A stretch of 64,000 bases of DNA. It comes from Flavobacterium sp. N1736. Its GTDB lineage: Bacteria; Bacteroidota; Bacteroidia; Flavobacteriales; Flavobacteriaceae. The translations under genes were made by a program, and so were the position numbers. The notes below the pieces were generated by a model. The model saw only the letters and a list, made by a program, of their open reading frames with translations. It was not told the origin of the DNA and made no database searches. Each line of letters begins with the position of its first letter. Position 1 is the stretch's first letter. Shown in pieces: positions 18,501 through 28,797 of this stretch. The stretch spans positions 4,092,001-4,156,000 of the forward strand of contig NZ_CP109994.1 in the NCBI RefSeq assembly GCF_025947065.1. Direction: 5' to 3'.

Positions 18501-18881
18501 TACAACGAGTTGGGCGGCGTGAAAAATGAAGCAGAATTGGTCATTTTCCAAAATAAATTAATTGACCGTTTCGGTCCAATGCCTCCGCGTGCCAATGCTT
18601 TGATGAATAGTATTCGCATCAAATGGATTGCGACCAATATAGGAATTGAGAAGCTGGTGATGAAAAAAGGTAAAATGATTGGCTATTTTGTTTCAGATCA
18701 ACAGTCGGATTATTACCAATCGAAACGTTTTCATAAAGTGATAAAATTTGTGCAAACGCACAGTAATATTTGTACAATGAAAGAAAAAGAGACTTCAAAT
18801 GGGTTACGTCTTTTATTGACTTTCGAGAATGTAAAATCGACCAAACGAGCTTTGGAGTTGATGGAAATGTTGGGAGAGTAA
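15516..18881 (+). CDS. mfd: Transcription-repair coupling factor Mfd
   Basis: The protein has 1121 residues, in the normal length range. It is a superfamily 2 translocase that removes stalled RNA polymerase and recruits UvrA. The UvrB-like N-terminal part is followed by the RNA-polymerase interaction domain (GDYVTHIDHGIGKFGGL). The helicase motifs follow: Walker A GDVGFGKT with Lys595, DEEQ at 690-693, TATPIPRTL, and QMRGRVGRS near the end of the motor. The C-terminal domain closes the protein. The start is TTG at 15516-15518, overlapping the stop of the upstream lipoprotein gene by eight bases. No in-frame ATG occurs close by that would keep the conserved N-terminus. It ends at a strong hairpin shared with the converging amylase gene. 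Confidence 0.96.
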   Translation: MSKNALYTTYDNLPKTQQIATHLLESGPVKMHLNGLLGSAISFIIRGIFKKTELPFLIVLDNKEDAAYYLNDLEQMIGEQDVLFYPASFRRPYQIEETDNANVLLRAEVLNRINSRKKPAIIVTYPEALFEKVVTRQQLDKNTLKVALNDKISIDFINEVLFEYEFKRVDFITEPGEFSVRGGIVDVFSFSNDHPYRIEFFGNEVDSIRSFDVETQLSVETHKKITIIPNVENKIFQENRESFLDYIAEKTVIFIQNTDGLFSQLDKQFARAEEAFEKLSGEIKHATPEQLFLNQASFIKRALDFSVVELASKPIFKTTKTFDFHIQPQPSFNKQFDLLLNNLSDNHFNGYKNYLFCSNETQAKRFHDIFETLDEANSENIRKQYHTIVLPLYQGFIDEENQITAYTDHQIFERYHKFNIKNGYSKKQNITLKELTSLSVGDYVTHIDHGIGKFGGLQKIQVEGKTQEAIKLVYADNDIVYVSIHSLHKISKYNGKDGTPPKIYKLGSNAWKILKQKTKARVKHIAFNLIQLYAKRRLEKGFQFAPDSYLQNELESSFIYEDTPDQTKSTQEVKADMESDRPMDRLVCGDVGFGKTEVAIRAAFKAVDNSKQVAILVPTTILAYQHYRTFTERLKDMPVSVGYLNRFRTAKQKAQTLKDLAEGKLDIVIGTHQLVNKNVVFKDLGLLIVDEEQKFGVNVKDKLKTIAANVDTLTLTATPIPRTLQFSLMAARDLSVITTPPPNRYPIETNVVGFNEEIIRDAISYEIQRNGQVFFINNRIENIKEVAGMIQRLVPNARVGIGHGQMEGAKLEELMLGFMNGDFDVLVATTIIESGLDVPNANTIFINNANNFGLSDLHQMRGRVGRSNKKAFCYFICPPYSSMTEDARKRIQALEQFSELGSGFNIAMKDLEIRGAGDLLGGEQSGFINEIGFDTYQKIMNEAIEELKENEFKDLYPAENDIETKEYVKDLQIDTDFELLFSDEYINNVTERLSLYNELGGVKNEAELVIFQNKLIDRFGPMPPRANALMNSIRIKWIATNIGIEKLVMKKGKMIGYFVSDQQSDYYQSKRFHKVIKFVQTHSNICTMKEKETSNGLRLLLTFENVKSTKRALELMEMLGE

Positions 18882-18887
18882 AAAAAG

Positions 18888-18936
18888 TTGCCACGAATTT
18901 CACGAATTTGGTGTTAATTCGTGAAATTCGTGGCAA
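18888..18936. repeat. Perfect 21-base inverted repeat
   Basis: The arms 18888-18908 and 18916-18936 are perfect inverted copies (TTGCCACGAATTTCACGAATT) around a 7-base loop. It lies just after mfd and is of the palindromic intergenic type seen repeatedly in this window. A degenerate related piece (AATTCGTGGAATTAGTGG) follows at 18990-19007. Confidence 0.75.
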
Positions 18937-18947
18937 AAAAAATAAAA

Positions 18948-18981
18948 AAGGGCGTATGAAATTTTCATACGCCCTTACTTT
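18948..18981. terminator. Bidirectional terminator between mfd and amylase
   Basis: A 14-bp stem (AAGGGCGTATGAAA at 18948-18961 with 18963-18976) has A runs on the left and T runs on the right. It serves mfd (plus) and the T9SS amylase gene (minus). Confidence 0.8.
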
Positions 18982-19017
18982 TTAAATATTAATTCGTGGA
19001 ATTAGTGGTAAAAAAAA

Positions 19018-22000
19018 TTATTTAACAATCAGTTTTTTAGTCACATTAAATTCATTCGAATTAATATTTACGATATAAATTCCTGAAGATAAATGATGAT
19101 TAATTTGTCCTGAAGTTGAAAGTTTTTCTGTTAAAACAGTTCTTCCGTTCATGTCTGAAACTGTAATTAAAGCGGTATCGCCATTTTCTAATTCTGGCAA
19201 TAATATATGAAACTGATTGTCAGTAGATGGATTTGGATAAATACCAATTACTTTTTCAGAACTTAAAATTTCTTCTGTTTTAATAGATTTTCCTGTTCCA
19301 ACAGTTGTTGGTTCTAATTGCCATTGTGCACTGTACCAGCCATCTTGCGAGTTTCCGTATTGAGCAGAACCTGTTTGGTTTTCAACATGAATAATGTTTC
19401 CTGTTTGCCATCTGTTTCTGATTCTAACCCATGTTCCGTCGATATAATCACTAGACCATTGTGCACTCCAAAAAGTAGTATCGGTTACATTAGCCTGAAC
19501 ACTTCCGGTTTGACTTTCGATATTCATTAATTCGCCAGTTGCTACATTTTTAAGTACAAAATAAGTGGCATCGATCGCAATCTTTTGCCATTTGTAATTA
19601 TTGTTTGCAATAGTTGCTCCGTAACCCACATTTGCTCCGGCATCAGATAAATAAGCGCCAGTCCATCTGTTTTTGATGGTGTAATAATTTCCTGTTGGTG
19701 TTGACGCATTTACAGTTACTGTACAAGTTGCCGTTTTAGCTCCATCCTGCGTTGTAACTGTAATTGTTGCAGAACCTGTTGCTATAGCCGTTATTAATCC
19801 GGAAGTATTTACAGTTGCAACGGCAGTATTGCTTGAACTATAAGTTACAGTTTTATTCGTTGCTGTTGCAGGTGCAACTGTTGGCGTTACTTGTTGTGTT
19901 GCGCCCACTAATAATGTGGCAGTTGTTGGCGACAATGTTACTCCTGTAACCGCTACACCAGTTCCCGGATTAGTATCATACCAAGTCGCATTCATATACC
20001 AGCCAGTTTTGTTTCGGTTTAAATCTGCTGATTGACTTGTTCCGTCATTAAAAATTAAATTGGTCGAAGTTACATTGGTAAACGTATAACTGTACCAGCC
20101 ATTTCCGGCATTGGTCATGTTTACGCCCGGCCACGATGCGTCAACCAAAACTCCGGTTGGTAAAGCACTCCAATAATAAATTTTAATTCCGGTTCCCCAA
20201 GTTGATGGTTTGTAGAAATAAACCGTGAAATTAGTATTCGGATTTACAGTAATTGCTGCAATTGCGGTTTTGTTCCCGTCTTGCGTTGTTACTGTGATAT
20301 TTGCTGTTCCTGCTGAAATTGCTGTAACCAATCCAGATGCATTTACAGTTGCAACTGCTGTATTACTGGAACTCCACGTTACGGTTTTGTTTGTTGCATT
20401 TGCAGGCGCAATCGTTGCCGAAAGCTGTTGTGTATTTCCTGCATATAAACTTGCAGAAGTTGGCGAAACACTAACTGAAGCAACAGGAATTGCTGCAACC
20501 GTTATGGCAGATGTTGCGGTTTTATTTCCGTCAACAGTTTTAACCGTAATAGTTGTTGTTCCTGCAGAAACCGCTGTAACCAATCCAGATGCATTTACCG
20601 TGGCAACCGCTGTGTTGCTTGAAGTCCAGGTTACGTTTTGGTTTGTTGCATTTGCCGGAGCTAATGTTGCATTTAATTGCTGTGTAGATCCTAAACCAAC
20701 AGTCGCCGTTGTTGGACTAACCGAAACTCCTGTAACGGCTACAGCTGCAACATTTGTATTGGTTAAAACGATATATTGAAAAGCATTAAAAGATTGTATA
20801 GCTCCCGAAACCAATGTTACGTTAGCGCCAGTATAGGCATCTTTATAGGTTCCTGCCATTGCTGCCGGAATTACAAATGTTTTACTCGCATTTCTAAGGT
20901 TGGTCATTACAATAACTTTCTCTGTTCCTAATGTTTTTGTAAAGGCGCAAATATCATCACTTGCATACGGAGTCATTGTACCACGTCTGATCGCGGCACT
21001 GCTATTTCTAAAGTTAAGAATTTTAGCAAATTCCGGTGTAGCAGCTGTATTACTCCAGTTGATTTTTACACTGGTATAAGGCCATGGAATTACCTGATTG
21101 AAGGCTACTTCTTGCCCGCTGGTTAAAAAAGGAACTCCTTTCATATAACCCGAAACTAAGAAATTGGCAACTACTCCGGCATTACTTTTAAATACAGTAA
21201 AAGGAGCGGTATCGCTATTGTTTTCTGAGTCATGATTTGCGGTCCATCTTACTTCTTGCTGGCTTCCTGTTGCGTAGGTATATTCCATGTCGTTTGTAGT
21301 TTGGAATCTTGTAGAAACCGGACCTCCGCCTGCGACATTTTTCAAGGCATCGTAAAACCATTTGTCACCAAAATTCATATCAAATCCGGCTTGAAAATTT
21401 TGTAAACGATCTCCTTCGGCAAGCATTAATAAGTTATGGGAAGTGATTCCTCTTAAATTACTGATAATTTCTGTCCAGAAATCGATAGGAGGATTATTAG
21501 CAAAGTCACAACGATATCCGTCGATATTTGCTGCAAAAATCCAATAGCGCATGGCATCTTTCATTGCTGCACGAAGTGCCGAATTGTTAAGATCAAGCGC
21601 TGCAATATCACTAAAGTTTGCCAGCTGATTAATCGTTGTTCCGGTTCTTTGGTAATATTCCGGATGAGATACCGTCCACGGATGATCCCATGAAGTTCCG
21701 TTTACGGCAATATCAAGCATTACCGCCATACCTTTGGCATGCGCTGCATCGACCAGGTTACGCATGTCTGTAAGCGTTCCGTATTCTGAACCTACAGATT
21801 TATAATCTTTGATACAATATGGAGAGTTTGAACTCCTTGAATCAGTTCCATAAGGATAAATGGGCATTAAATAAAGCACATTGATTCCAAGTGATTTAAT
21901 GCGGTCTAAATCAGATGTAACTGCGGCTAAAGTTCCGGATGCACTATGCGGACGAATGTGAACCTGATAAATATTGGCGTCTCTCGGGTCCGGAACTCCT

Positions 22001-22119
22001 GTATATGGCGTGCCATATTGAGCCGGATCCTGGGCATAAACTGAACTTGCAAATAATAACAGAAAACAGACTATTGTTTTCGTGAAATGAAATAATCTAG
22101 TGGTAATTTTGATTTTCAT
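19018..22119 (-). CDS. Secreted multidomain GH13 alpha-amylase with T9SS sorting domain
   Basis: The start at 22119 is chosen because it opens a signal peptide ending SVYAQ; upstream in-frame ATGs would add a charged leader. The protein has 1033 residues. The GH13 barrel spans about 35-455, with nucleophile Asp205 (YRCDFA), acid/base Glu235 (LAEGDR) and Asp297 (NHDSE). It is followed by two BIG2 Ig-like domains (458-542, 543-627), a CBM26-like starch-binding region (628-705, IYYWSALPTG and WPG), a third BIG2 domain (about 721-800), a ricin-B-like module (about 810-940) and a type A T9SS tail (IYPNPSTDN to KKLIVK). It should degrade starch outside the cell. It is the last gene of the glucan locus, 286 bases after GH97. 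Confidence 0.92.
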   Translation of the reverse strand: MKIKITTRLFHFTKTIVCFLLLFASSVYAQDPAQYGTPYTGVPDPRDANIYQVHIRPHSASGTLAAVTSDLDRIKSLGINVLYLMPIYPYGTDSRSSNSPYCIKDYKSVGSEYGTLTDMRNLVDAAHAKGMAVMLDIAVNGTSWDHPWTVSHPEYYQRTGTTINQLANFSDIAALDLNNSALRAAMKDAMRYWIFAANIDGYRCDFANNPPIDFWTEIISNLRGITSHNLLMLAEGDRLQNFQAGFDMNFGDKWFYDALKNVAGGGPVSTRFQTTNDMEYTYATGSQQEVRWTANHDSENNSDTAPFTVFKSNAGVVANFLVSGYMKGVPFLTSGQEVAFNQVIPWPYTSVKINWSNTAATPEFAKILNFRNSSAAIRRGTMTPYASDDICAFTKTLGTEKVIVMTNLRNASKTFVIPAAMAGTYKDAYTGANVTLVSGAIQSFNAFQYIVLTNTNVAAVAVTGVSVSPTTATVGLGSTQQLNATLAPANATNQNVTWTSSNTAVATVNASGLVTAVSAGTTTITVKTVDGNKTATSAITVAAIPVASVSVSPTSASLYAGNTQQLSATIAPANATNKTVTWSSSNTAVATVNASGLVTAISAGTANITVTTQDGNKTAIAAITVNPNTNFTVYFYKPSTWGTGIKIYYWSALPTGVLVDASWPGVNMTNAGNGWYSYTFTNVTSTNLIFNDGTSQSADLNRNKTGWYMNATWYDTNPGTGVAVTGVTLSPTTATLLVGATQQVTPTVAPATATNKTVTYSSSNTAVATVNTSGLITAIATGSATITVTTQDGAKTATCTVTVNASTPTGNYYTIKNRWTGAYLSDAGANVGYGATIANNNYKWQKIAIDATYFVLKNVATGELMNIESQTGSVQANVTDTTFWSAQWSSDYIDGTWVRIRNRWQTGNIIHVENQTGSAQYGNSQDGWYSAQWQLEPTTVGTGKSIKTEEILSSEKVIGIYPNPSTDNQFHILLPELENGDTALITVSDMNGRTVLTEKLSTSGQINHHLSSGIYIVNINSNEFNVTKKLIVK

Positions 22120-22155
22120 AATTTTTGTTTTTTGCATGCTTGTCAGCATCTTCAA

Positions 22156-22441
22156 CTAAAATTCATTCTCACTCGCATTGTTTTTAAATTTGACAAACAT
22201 TTTGTGGTTAATAGTTTTCAAGTAGTAAAATTTTTAATCTTTTTTCGTTGAGTATAAGGCATAACAATTTTTATCTAACACATAGAAACATAGATTTTAT
22301 ATCTAAAAAAGAGTTCAAAAAAGAAACAAATTTCTTCACACATAGATAAACTATGTTTGTTTTAATTGAATGAAATGCCTTTTTTTTGAGTTTACAAAAT
22401 CTATGTTTCTATGTGTTAAAATAATTATGCACAACGAAGCA
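22156..22441. repeat. Spacer with 23-base perfect inverted repeat
   Basis: The spacer lies between the GH97 and T9SS amylase genes. The arms 22276-22298 and 22396-22418 are perfect inverted copies (core ACACATAGAAACATAGATTT) 97 bases apart. A partial copy (ACACATAGATAAACTATGT) between them makes a second palindrome. No gene and no clean -7 box for the amylase were seen here, so amylase transcription may depend on readthrough from GH97 or on a locus-specific sigma factor. Confidence 0.7.
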
Positions 22442-24643
<2,202 letters not shown>

Positions 24644-24667
24644 CTAATTTTTAAAGTTGCTTTTTTA

Positions 24668-26047
24668 TTAGTTTTTCAATACTAAATATTGAAAAGGTTC
24701 TAATGTTACTTCGGCATCAACGGTTACACTTGTTCCTGTGAAAGCATCTTTCCACGTTCCTTTTAAGGCAGGCGAAACCAAGTATTTTGCTGTTGAGCTG
24801 GTTAAATTTGAAAGTACTAAAACTTTTTCGGTATCGCTTATCATTGTAAAAGCGCTAACTGCATCGCTGCTGTATCCTGTATAAGTTCCTTTTTTAATGG
24901 CTTTGCTGGCATTTCTAAAGGCGATAATTTTTTTATACTCGGCAAGTATTTCTGTATCGGCAGTTGTCCAGTCAATAGGCGTGCGTGCGAAATAATTCAA
25001 TCTTTGCGCATATCCAATTTCCTGACCGTTATAAATCATTGGTACAGATTTTAAATAAGCTGCAACAACAAATGTAGCTACAGATCCTTTTTTGCCTCCA
25101 AAAAGTTCAAGTGGTGTTCCTTCTGAAAGATTTACGTCATGATTACTGGTGTATCTTACAATTTTGTTTTCAGGATTATAATTGTTTGCATATTCTGTAG
25201 CGTTAGAATCCTGAATTGTTGTGGCGGGTTTACTTTCTTTAAAAACTTTTTCTAATGTGCTGAAGAAATTGAATCCGAAAGTATAATCAAAACCAGAAGT
25301 AAAATGATTGACTTTTGAACCTTCGGCGAGCATTAATATTTTTTGATTCTTTTTGATAGCTCTTAATTTCGCGATCGCATCTGACCAAAATGTCTGCGGA
25401 ACCAAATCGGCATAATCACATCTAAAACCATCTATGTTTGTATTATAAATCCAGTATGACATGGCGTCGATCATAGCATCTTTCATTTCGGTATTATTGA
25501 AATCCAGCTGCGCAACATCAGTATAATTGGTTCCGGGAGGAATAATAATTTCTCCTTTTTCATTTTTTTGATACCAGTTTGGATGTTGTGTAATCCATGC
25601 ATTATCCCATGCGGTATGATTGGCAACCCAGTCAAGAATTACGGCCATATTTTTTTTGTGCGCTTCTTCTACCAAAACCTGAAGATCCTGCAAAGTACCA
25701 AAATCAGGATTTACGGCTTTATAATCCTGTACGGCATATGGTGAACCTAATTCGCCTGAGGCTTTTACTTTTCCAACAGGATAAACTGGCATTAAATAGA
25801 GCACATTTGCACCCAATTCCTGAATTTGTGTGAGTCGTTCCTGAACTCCTTTTAAGGTTCCTGCCTGACTAAAAGCACGAATGTTAACCTGATAAATTAT
25901 GGCATCTTCTTTATTTGGCATTTTATCGAAAGAGGTTCCATATTGGGTATAAGGAGAATCTGGAGTTGAATCGCTATCCGATGAACTACACGAAACAAAT
26001 GCTAACGCAAGCAGTAAGGTATAGACGATGTTTATATTTGATTTCAT
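24668..26047 (-). CDS. GH13 alpha-amylase lipoprotein, SusG-like
   Basis: An earlier in-frame ATG at 26119 is rejected. The ATG at 26047 gives a lipoprotein signal (LLALAFVSC) followed by SSSDSDST, an acidic/Ser-rich stretch after the Cys like the surface-export signals of Bacteroidota lipoproteins. The mature protein is a compact GH13 enzyme: YLMPVYPVG, GFRCDYAD with the nucleophile Asp, LAEGS with the acid/base Glu, and YTSNHDVN with the third carboxylate. It is a paralogue of the T9SS amylase but lacks all accessory domains. It should sit on the cell surface and cut starch for uptake by SusC/D. The gene follows the SusE/F gene by about 100 bases. Confidence 0.9.
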   Translation of the reverse strand: MKSNINIVYTLLLALAFVSCSSSDSDSTPDSPYTQYGTSFDKMPNKEDAIIYQVNIRAFSQAGTLKGVQERLTQIQELGANVLYLMPVYPVGKVKASGELGSPYAVQDYKAVNPDFGTLQDLQVLVEEAHKKNMAVILDWVANHTAWDNAWITQHPNWYQKNEKGEIIIPPGTNYTDVAQLDFNNTEMKDAMIDAMSYWIYNTNIDGFRCDYADLVPQTFWSDAIAKLRAIKKNQKILMLAEGSKVNHFTSGFDYTFGFNFFSTLEKVFKESKPATTIQDSNATEYANNYNPENKIVRYTSNHDVNLSEGTPLELFGGKKGSVATFVVAAYLKSVPMIYNGQEIGYAQRLNYFARTPIDWTTADTEILAEYKKIIAFRNASKAIKKGTYTGYSSDAVSAFTMISDTEKVLVLSNLTSSTAKYLVSPALKGTWKDAFTGTSVTVDAEVTLEPFQYLVLKN

Positions 26048-26150
26048 ATGTTTTGAATTTGGTTTAATAAGCAAGAGTTTAAGATAGCCTGCCTTTTGCT
26101 CAAAAAAGGCAGGTATCACTCAAACTAATCTAGCGTATTGTTGTGTTAGA

Positions 26151-27263
26151 TTATTTTTTAACGATGGTACAAGTTGCAGTTGCAGGATAACCTGTAGTTG
26201 CAGGATCTGTTTCGTTTATAGTATACGTTATTTCGTAAGTTCCTGCTTCATTAATGGTATATGCACCGCCATTGTCTTTATTGATCGTGTTGGTTGATGA
26301 ATCTGCAGGACCATAGTTTACATCCCAGTTATCGTTTAACCTAAATTTTAAAGCTCCCGGCAATAAATTAGCGGTTACTTTCCAAGTTTTGGTTTGATGA
26401 TCGTATGACATCGGAATTGAATGATTCCATCCGTAATTAGGATCACTGGCAGTTTGATCTGCAGTTGCAGATGCCGGTCCGACAATTCCCCATGCATAAG
26501 GAGCAAAACTCCATTTTGAGGTATTTAAGTTTACTTTAATTTGATAAGAACCTGAACCCGGAAGTGAAAAATCGGTATCGCTCATGTTTTTCAAATCAAA
26601 ATTAGTGGCACCTGCACCATAAAATTGTGCCCAGTTTCTGGCTATATTGAATTTAAATCCGGGACCAGCACCAACAGGAACGGTCATGTAACCCTGATAA
26701 ATTCCTTTTTGAATTGCAGTTAATGCAGCGGCAGTTTCGATAGCCCATCCCTGATAACTTCCCGGCATATAAATTTCGCCAAAAACTACGCTTTTTTCAT
26801 AAGGTGTTATGGTTAATGTGATAAGCTCAGAATAGATTTTTCTGTCCATAACGGCTTCTACACGAACAACTACTTTTCCTGCAACGCCAGGTTCAAGACC
26901 TAAGTCTATGGCGATTTTGTTTAAATCTCTGCCAATTAATGCTTTGCTTAAAACATCTTCGCCAACTTCAACTCGTTTGGCTTTTGGCCAGGTATTGGTG
27001 CCTCCTGTATCGCCAATTAAATCAAACTGAATAGCATAAGTTACAGGCGCGTCAATAGGAAATGTCACTTTAGGCCAGGACAGAAGTACAGCATTGGCAT
27101 CAGCATTATCTTCTGTTAATACGATTGTACCGGAAGAAGCGACAAGCTGAGAAGGAAAACTTACTGCTTTTAAGGTTGTTACGTCTGCAGAATCATTTTC
27201 GCAGGAAGCACCCAAAAAAAGCAAGCTCCCTAATATGAATAATTTATTTATATATTTTTTCAT
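26151..27263 (-). CDS. SusE/SusF-like starch-binding lipoprotein
   Basis: The protein has 370 residues with a lipoprotein signal (lipobox GASC, then ENDSAD). The N-terminal region (AVLLSWPKVTFP, TYAIQFDLIGD) matches the SusE N-terminal Ig-like domain. Two further domains follow (IYMPGSYQGW and LPGALKFRLNDNWDVNYG), the form of SusE/SusF starch-binding domains with aromatic residues for glucan binding. It should hold starch at the surface next to SusC/D without catalysis. It lies 11 bases after susD on the same strand and is clearly in the same operon. The family is variable, so I do not assign E versus F. Confidence 0.88.
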   Translation of the reverse strand: MKKYINKLFILGSLLFLGASCENDSADVTTLKAVSFPSQLVASSGTIVLTEDNADANAVLLSWPKVTFPIDAPVTYAIQFDLIGDTGGTNTWPKAKRVEVGEDVLSKALIGRDLNKIAIDLGLEPGVAGKVVVRVEAVMDRKIYSELITLTITPYEKSVVFGEIYMPGSYQGWAIETAAALTAIQKGIYQGYMTVPVGAGPGFKFNIARNWAQFYGAGATNFDLKNMSDTDFSLPGSGSYQIKVNLNTSKWSFAPYAWGIVGPASATADQTASDPNYGWNHSIPMSYDHQTKTWKVTANLLPGALKFRLNDNWDVNYGPADSSTNTINKDNGGAYTINEAGTYEITYTINETDPATTGYPATATCTIVKK

Positions 27264-27274
27264 GATGGTTTGTT

Positions 27275-28789
27275 TTATTGTGGGTAACCCGGATTTTGTT
27301 TTAGCGATGTATTCGCATTTATGGCAGCTGTTGGAATAGGAAACAGTTTTCTAAAAGCAGGAGATTCAGCTCTGAATTCGTTTGCCAATAAAAATTTATT
27401 AAAACGAATCATATCCTGTCTTCTGTGTCCTTCCCAGTTTAATTCAAAACCTCTTTCGTCATAAATATTATCCAGTGTTGGATTTGCATCAAGTGCATTA
27501 AGTCCTGCACGTTGTCTGATGGCATCAACAAAAGGTTTTGCTGCTCCGGGATTTCCTAAACGAACATTGCACTCGGCCATCATTAAAACGACATCAGCAT
27601 ATCTGTAAATTGGAAAATCGTTAGACGCTCCGCCTCCTGTATTTGTACCTGCCGGATAAAATTTTACATCACGAACCCCGGCTTGCGGATCTGCTCCCGG
27701 AAAATCTATAGACTGAACATCTAATGTATAATTAACTCCTCCTGGCTGAGGACCTGCTAAAAACTGTTTTTTGCGAATGTCATTGTCAGCATATTTCAGG
27801 TAAAATTCTTTAGGAACAATAGTCCCATTCCAACCGCTATAATTAAGTCCGGTAATACCATGAGCTCCATAAAGGCTTCTCACGGCGTAAACATTACGTG
27901 ATAAAACATCAATCGTTGCATAAATAGATAAAATAGTTTCATCCTGAGGTGAAACATCACCAAATAGTTCGAAGTATTTATTGCCAAGTGGATTAGTCGC
28001 ATCAGCAGCACTGGAGTGAAGTGAAAATCCGCCCTCGCTTACTTTATTACAAGCTGCTAAACATTCAGTCCATTTTGCTTCGCCTGTATAAACTTCGGCA
28101 TTAAGATATACTTTTGCCAATACGGTATAAGCTGCCCATTTGTTGAATCTTCCGTAATATTCTCCACCTTTGGTATTCGAAAGTAATTCGGCATTATCGG
28201 TCAGTTCTTTTACAATAAAAGTATAGACTTCTTTACGGCTTGCTTGTGGAATTTTATCTGAAGGAGTATCATTGTCTGTATAAAAAGGAACATTTCCAAA
28301 ATCATCAATCAACAAATAATAGAAAAAAGCACGTGTTACCTTAGCTTCGGCAATTTTAGAAGGATCTGCATGTGATTTTTCTAATAGGGAGATTGCTAAA
28401 TTGGCTTTAAAAATACATCTGTACAGCCAGTTCCAGGTATTGTTGATAATACCTTCGCTTGGTAACCAGCCGTGTTTATGGAAACGTGCAAAATCCTGTT
28501 GCCAGTTACCGTCATTTCTATGCGGAATAACCTGTTCGTCTGATGACATACAGTTCATATCATACCAGCCATTATCTGCTCCTGCATAACCAACACCAAC
28601 ATAACCATCTCTGGTAAATTCTCCCGGAATTTGGGCATAAATGCTTGCCAGCAAACTATTGGTTCCTTCGGGCGTTGCATAAAACTCATCTTCAGGATAT
28701 TGATCGTATACTGTTTCACTAACATCAGTACAGCTAATCAGGGCAAGGAAGCAAATACTTCCTGCCAATACTATATTTTTAATTTTCAT
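27275..28789 (-). CDS. susD: SusD/RagB-family glycan-binding lipoprotein
   Basis: The protein has 504 residues with a lipoprotein signal (lipobox ALISC). The SusD fold is recognised from the N-terminal YDQYPEDEFYATPEG, the TPR-like helices (AKVTRAFFYYLLIDDFG), the C-terminal RYADVVLMMAECNVRLG, and FELNWEGHRRQDMIRF near the end. It caps the SusC barrel and captures maltodextrin at the cell surface. The gene starts 8 bases after susC and is followed 11 bases later by the SusE/F gene. Confidence 0.95.
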   Translation of the reverse strand: MKIKNIVLAGSICFLALISCTDVSETVYDQYPEDEFYATPEGTNSLLASIYAQIPGEFTRDGYVGVGYAGADNGWYDMNCMSSDEQVIPHRNDGNWQQDFARFHKHGWLPSEGIINNTWNWLYRCIFKANLAISLLEKSHADPSKIAEAKVTRAFFYYLLIDDFGNVPFYTDNDTPSDKIPQASRKEVYTFIVKELTDNAELLSNTKGGEYYGRFNKWAAYTVLAKVYLNAEVYTGEAKWTECLAACNKVSEGGFSLHSSAADATNPLGNKYFELFGDVSPQDETILSIYATIDVLSRNVYAVRSLYGAHGITGLNYSGWNGTIVPKEFYLKYADNDIRKKQFLAGPQPGGVNYTLDVQSIDFPGADPQAGVRDVKFYPAGTNTGGGASNDFPIYRYADVVLMMAECNVRLGNPGAAKPFVDAIRQRAGLNALDANPTLDNIYDERGFELNWEGHRRQDMIRFNKFLLANEFRAESPAFRKLFPIPTAAINANTSLKQNPGYPQ

Positions 28790-28797
28790 CTCTTTTA

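Noticed and set aside
20225..20779. 184-residue plus-strand frame opposite the amylase
   Set aside because: It exists only because the duplicated Ig-like domains keep the complementary strand free of stops. The minus-strand BIG2 domains explain the region.
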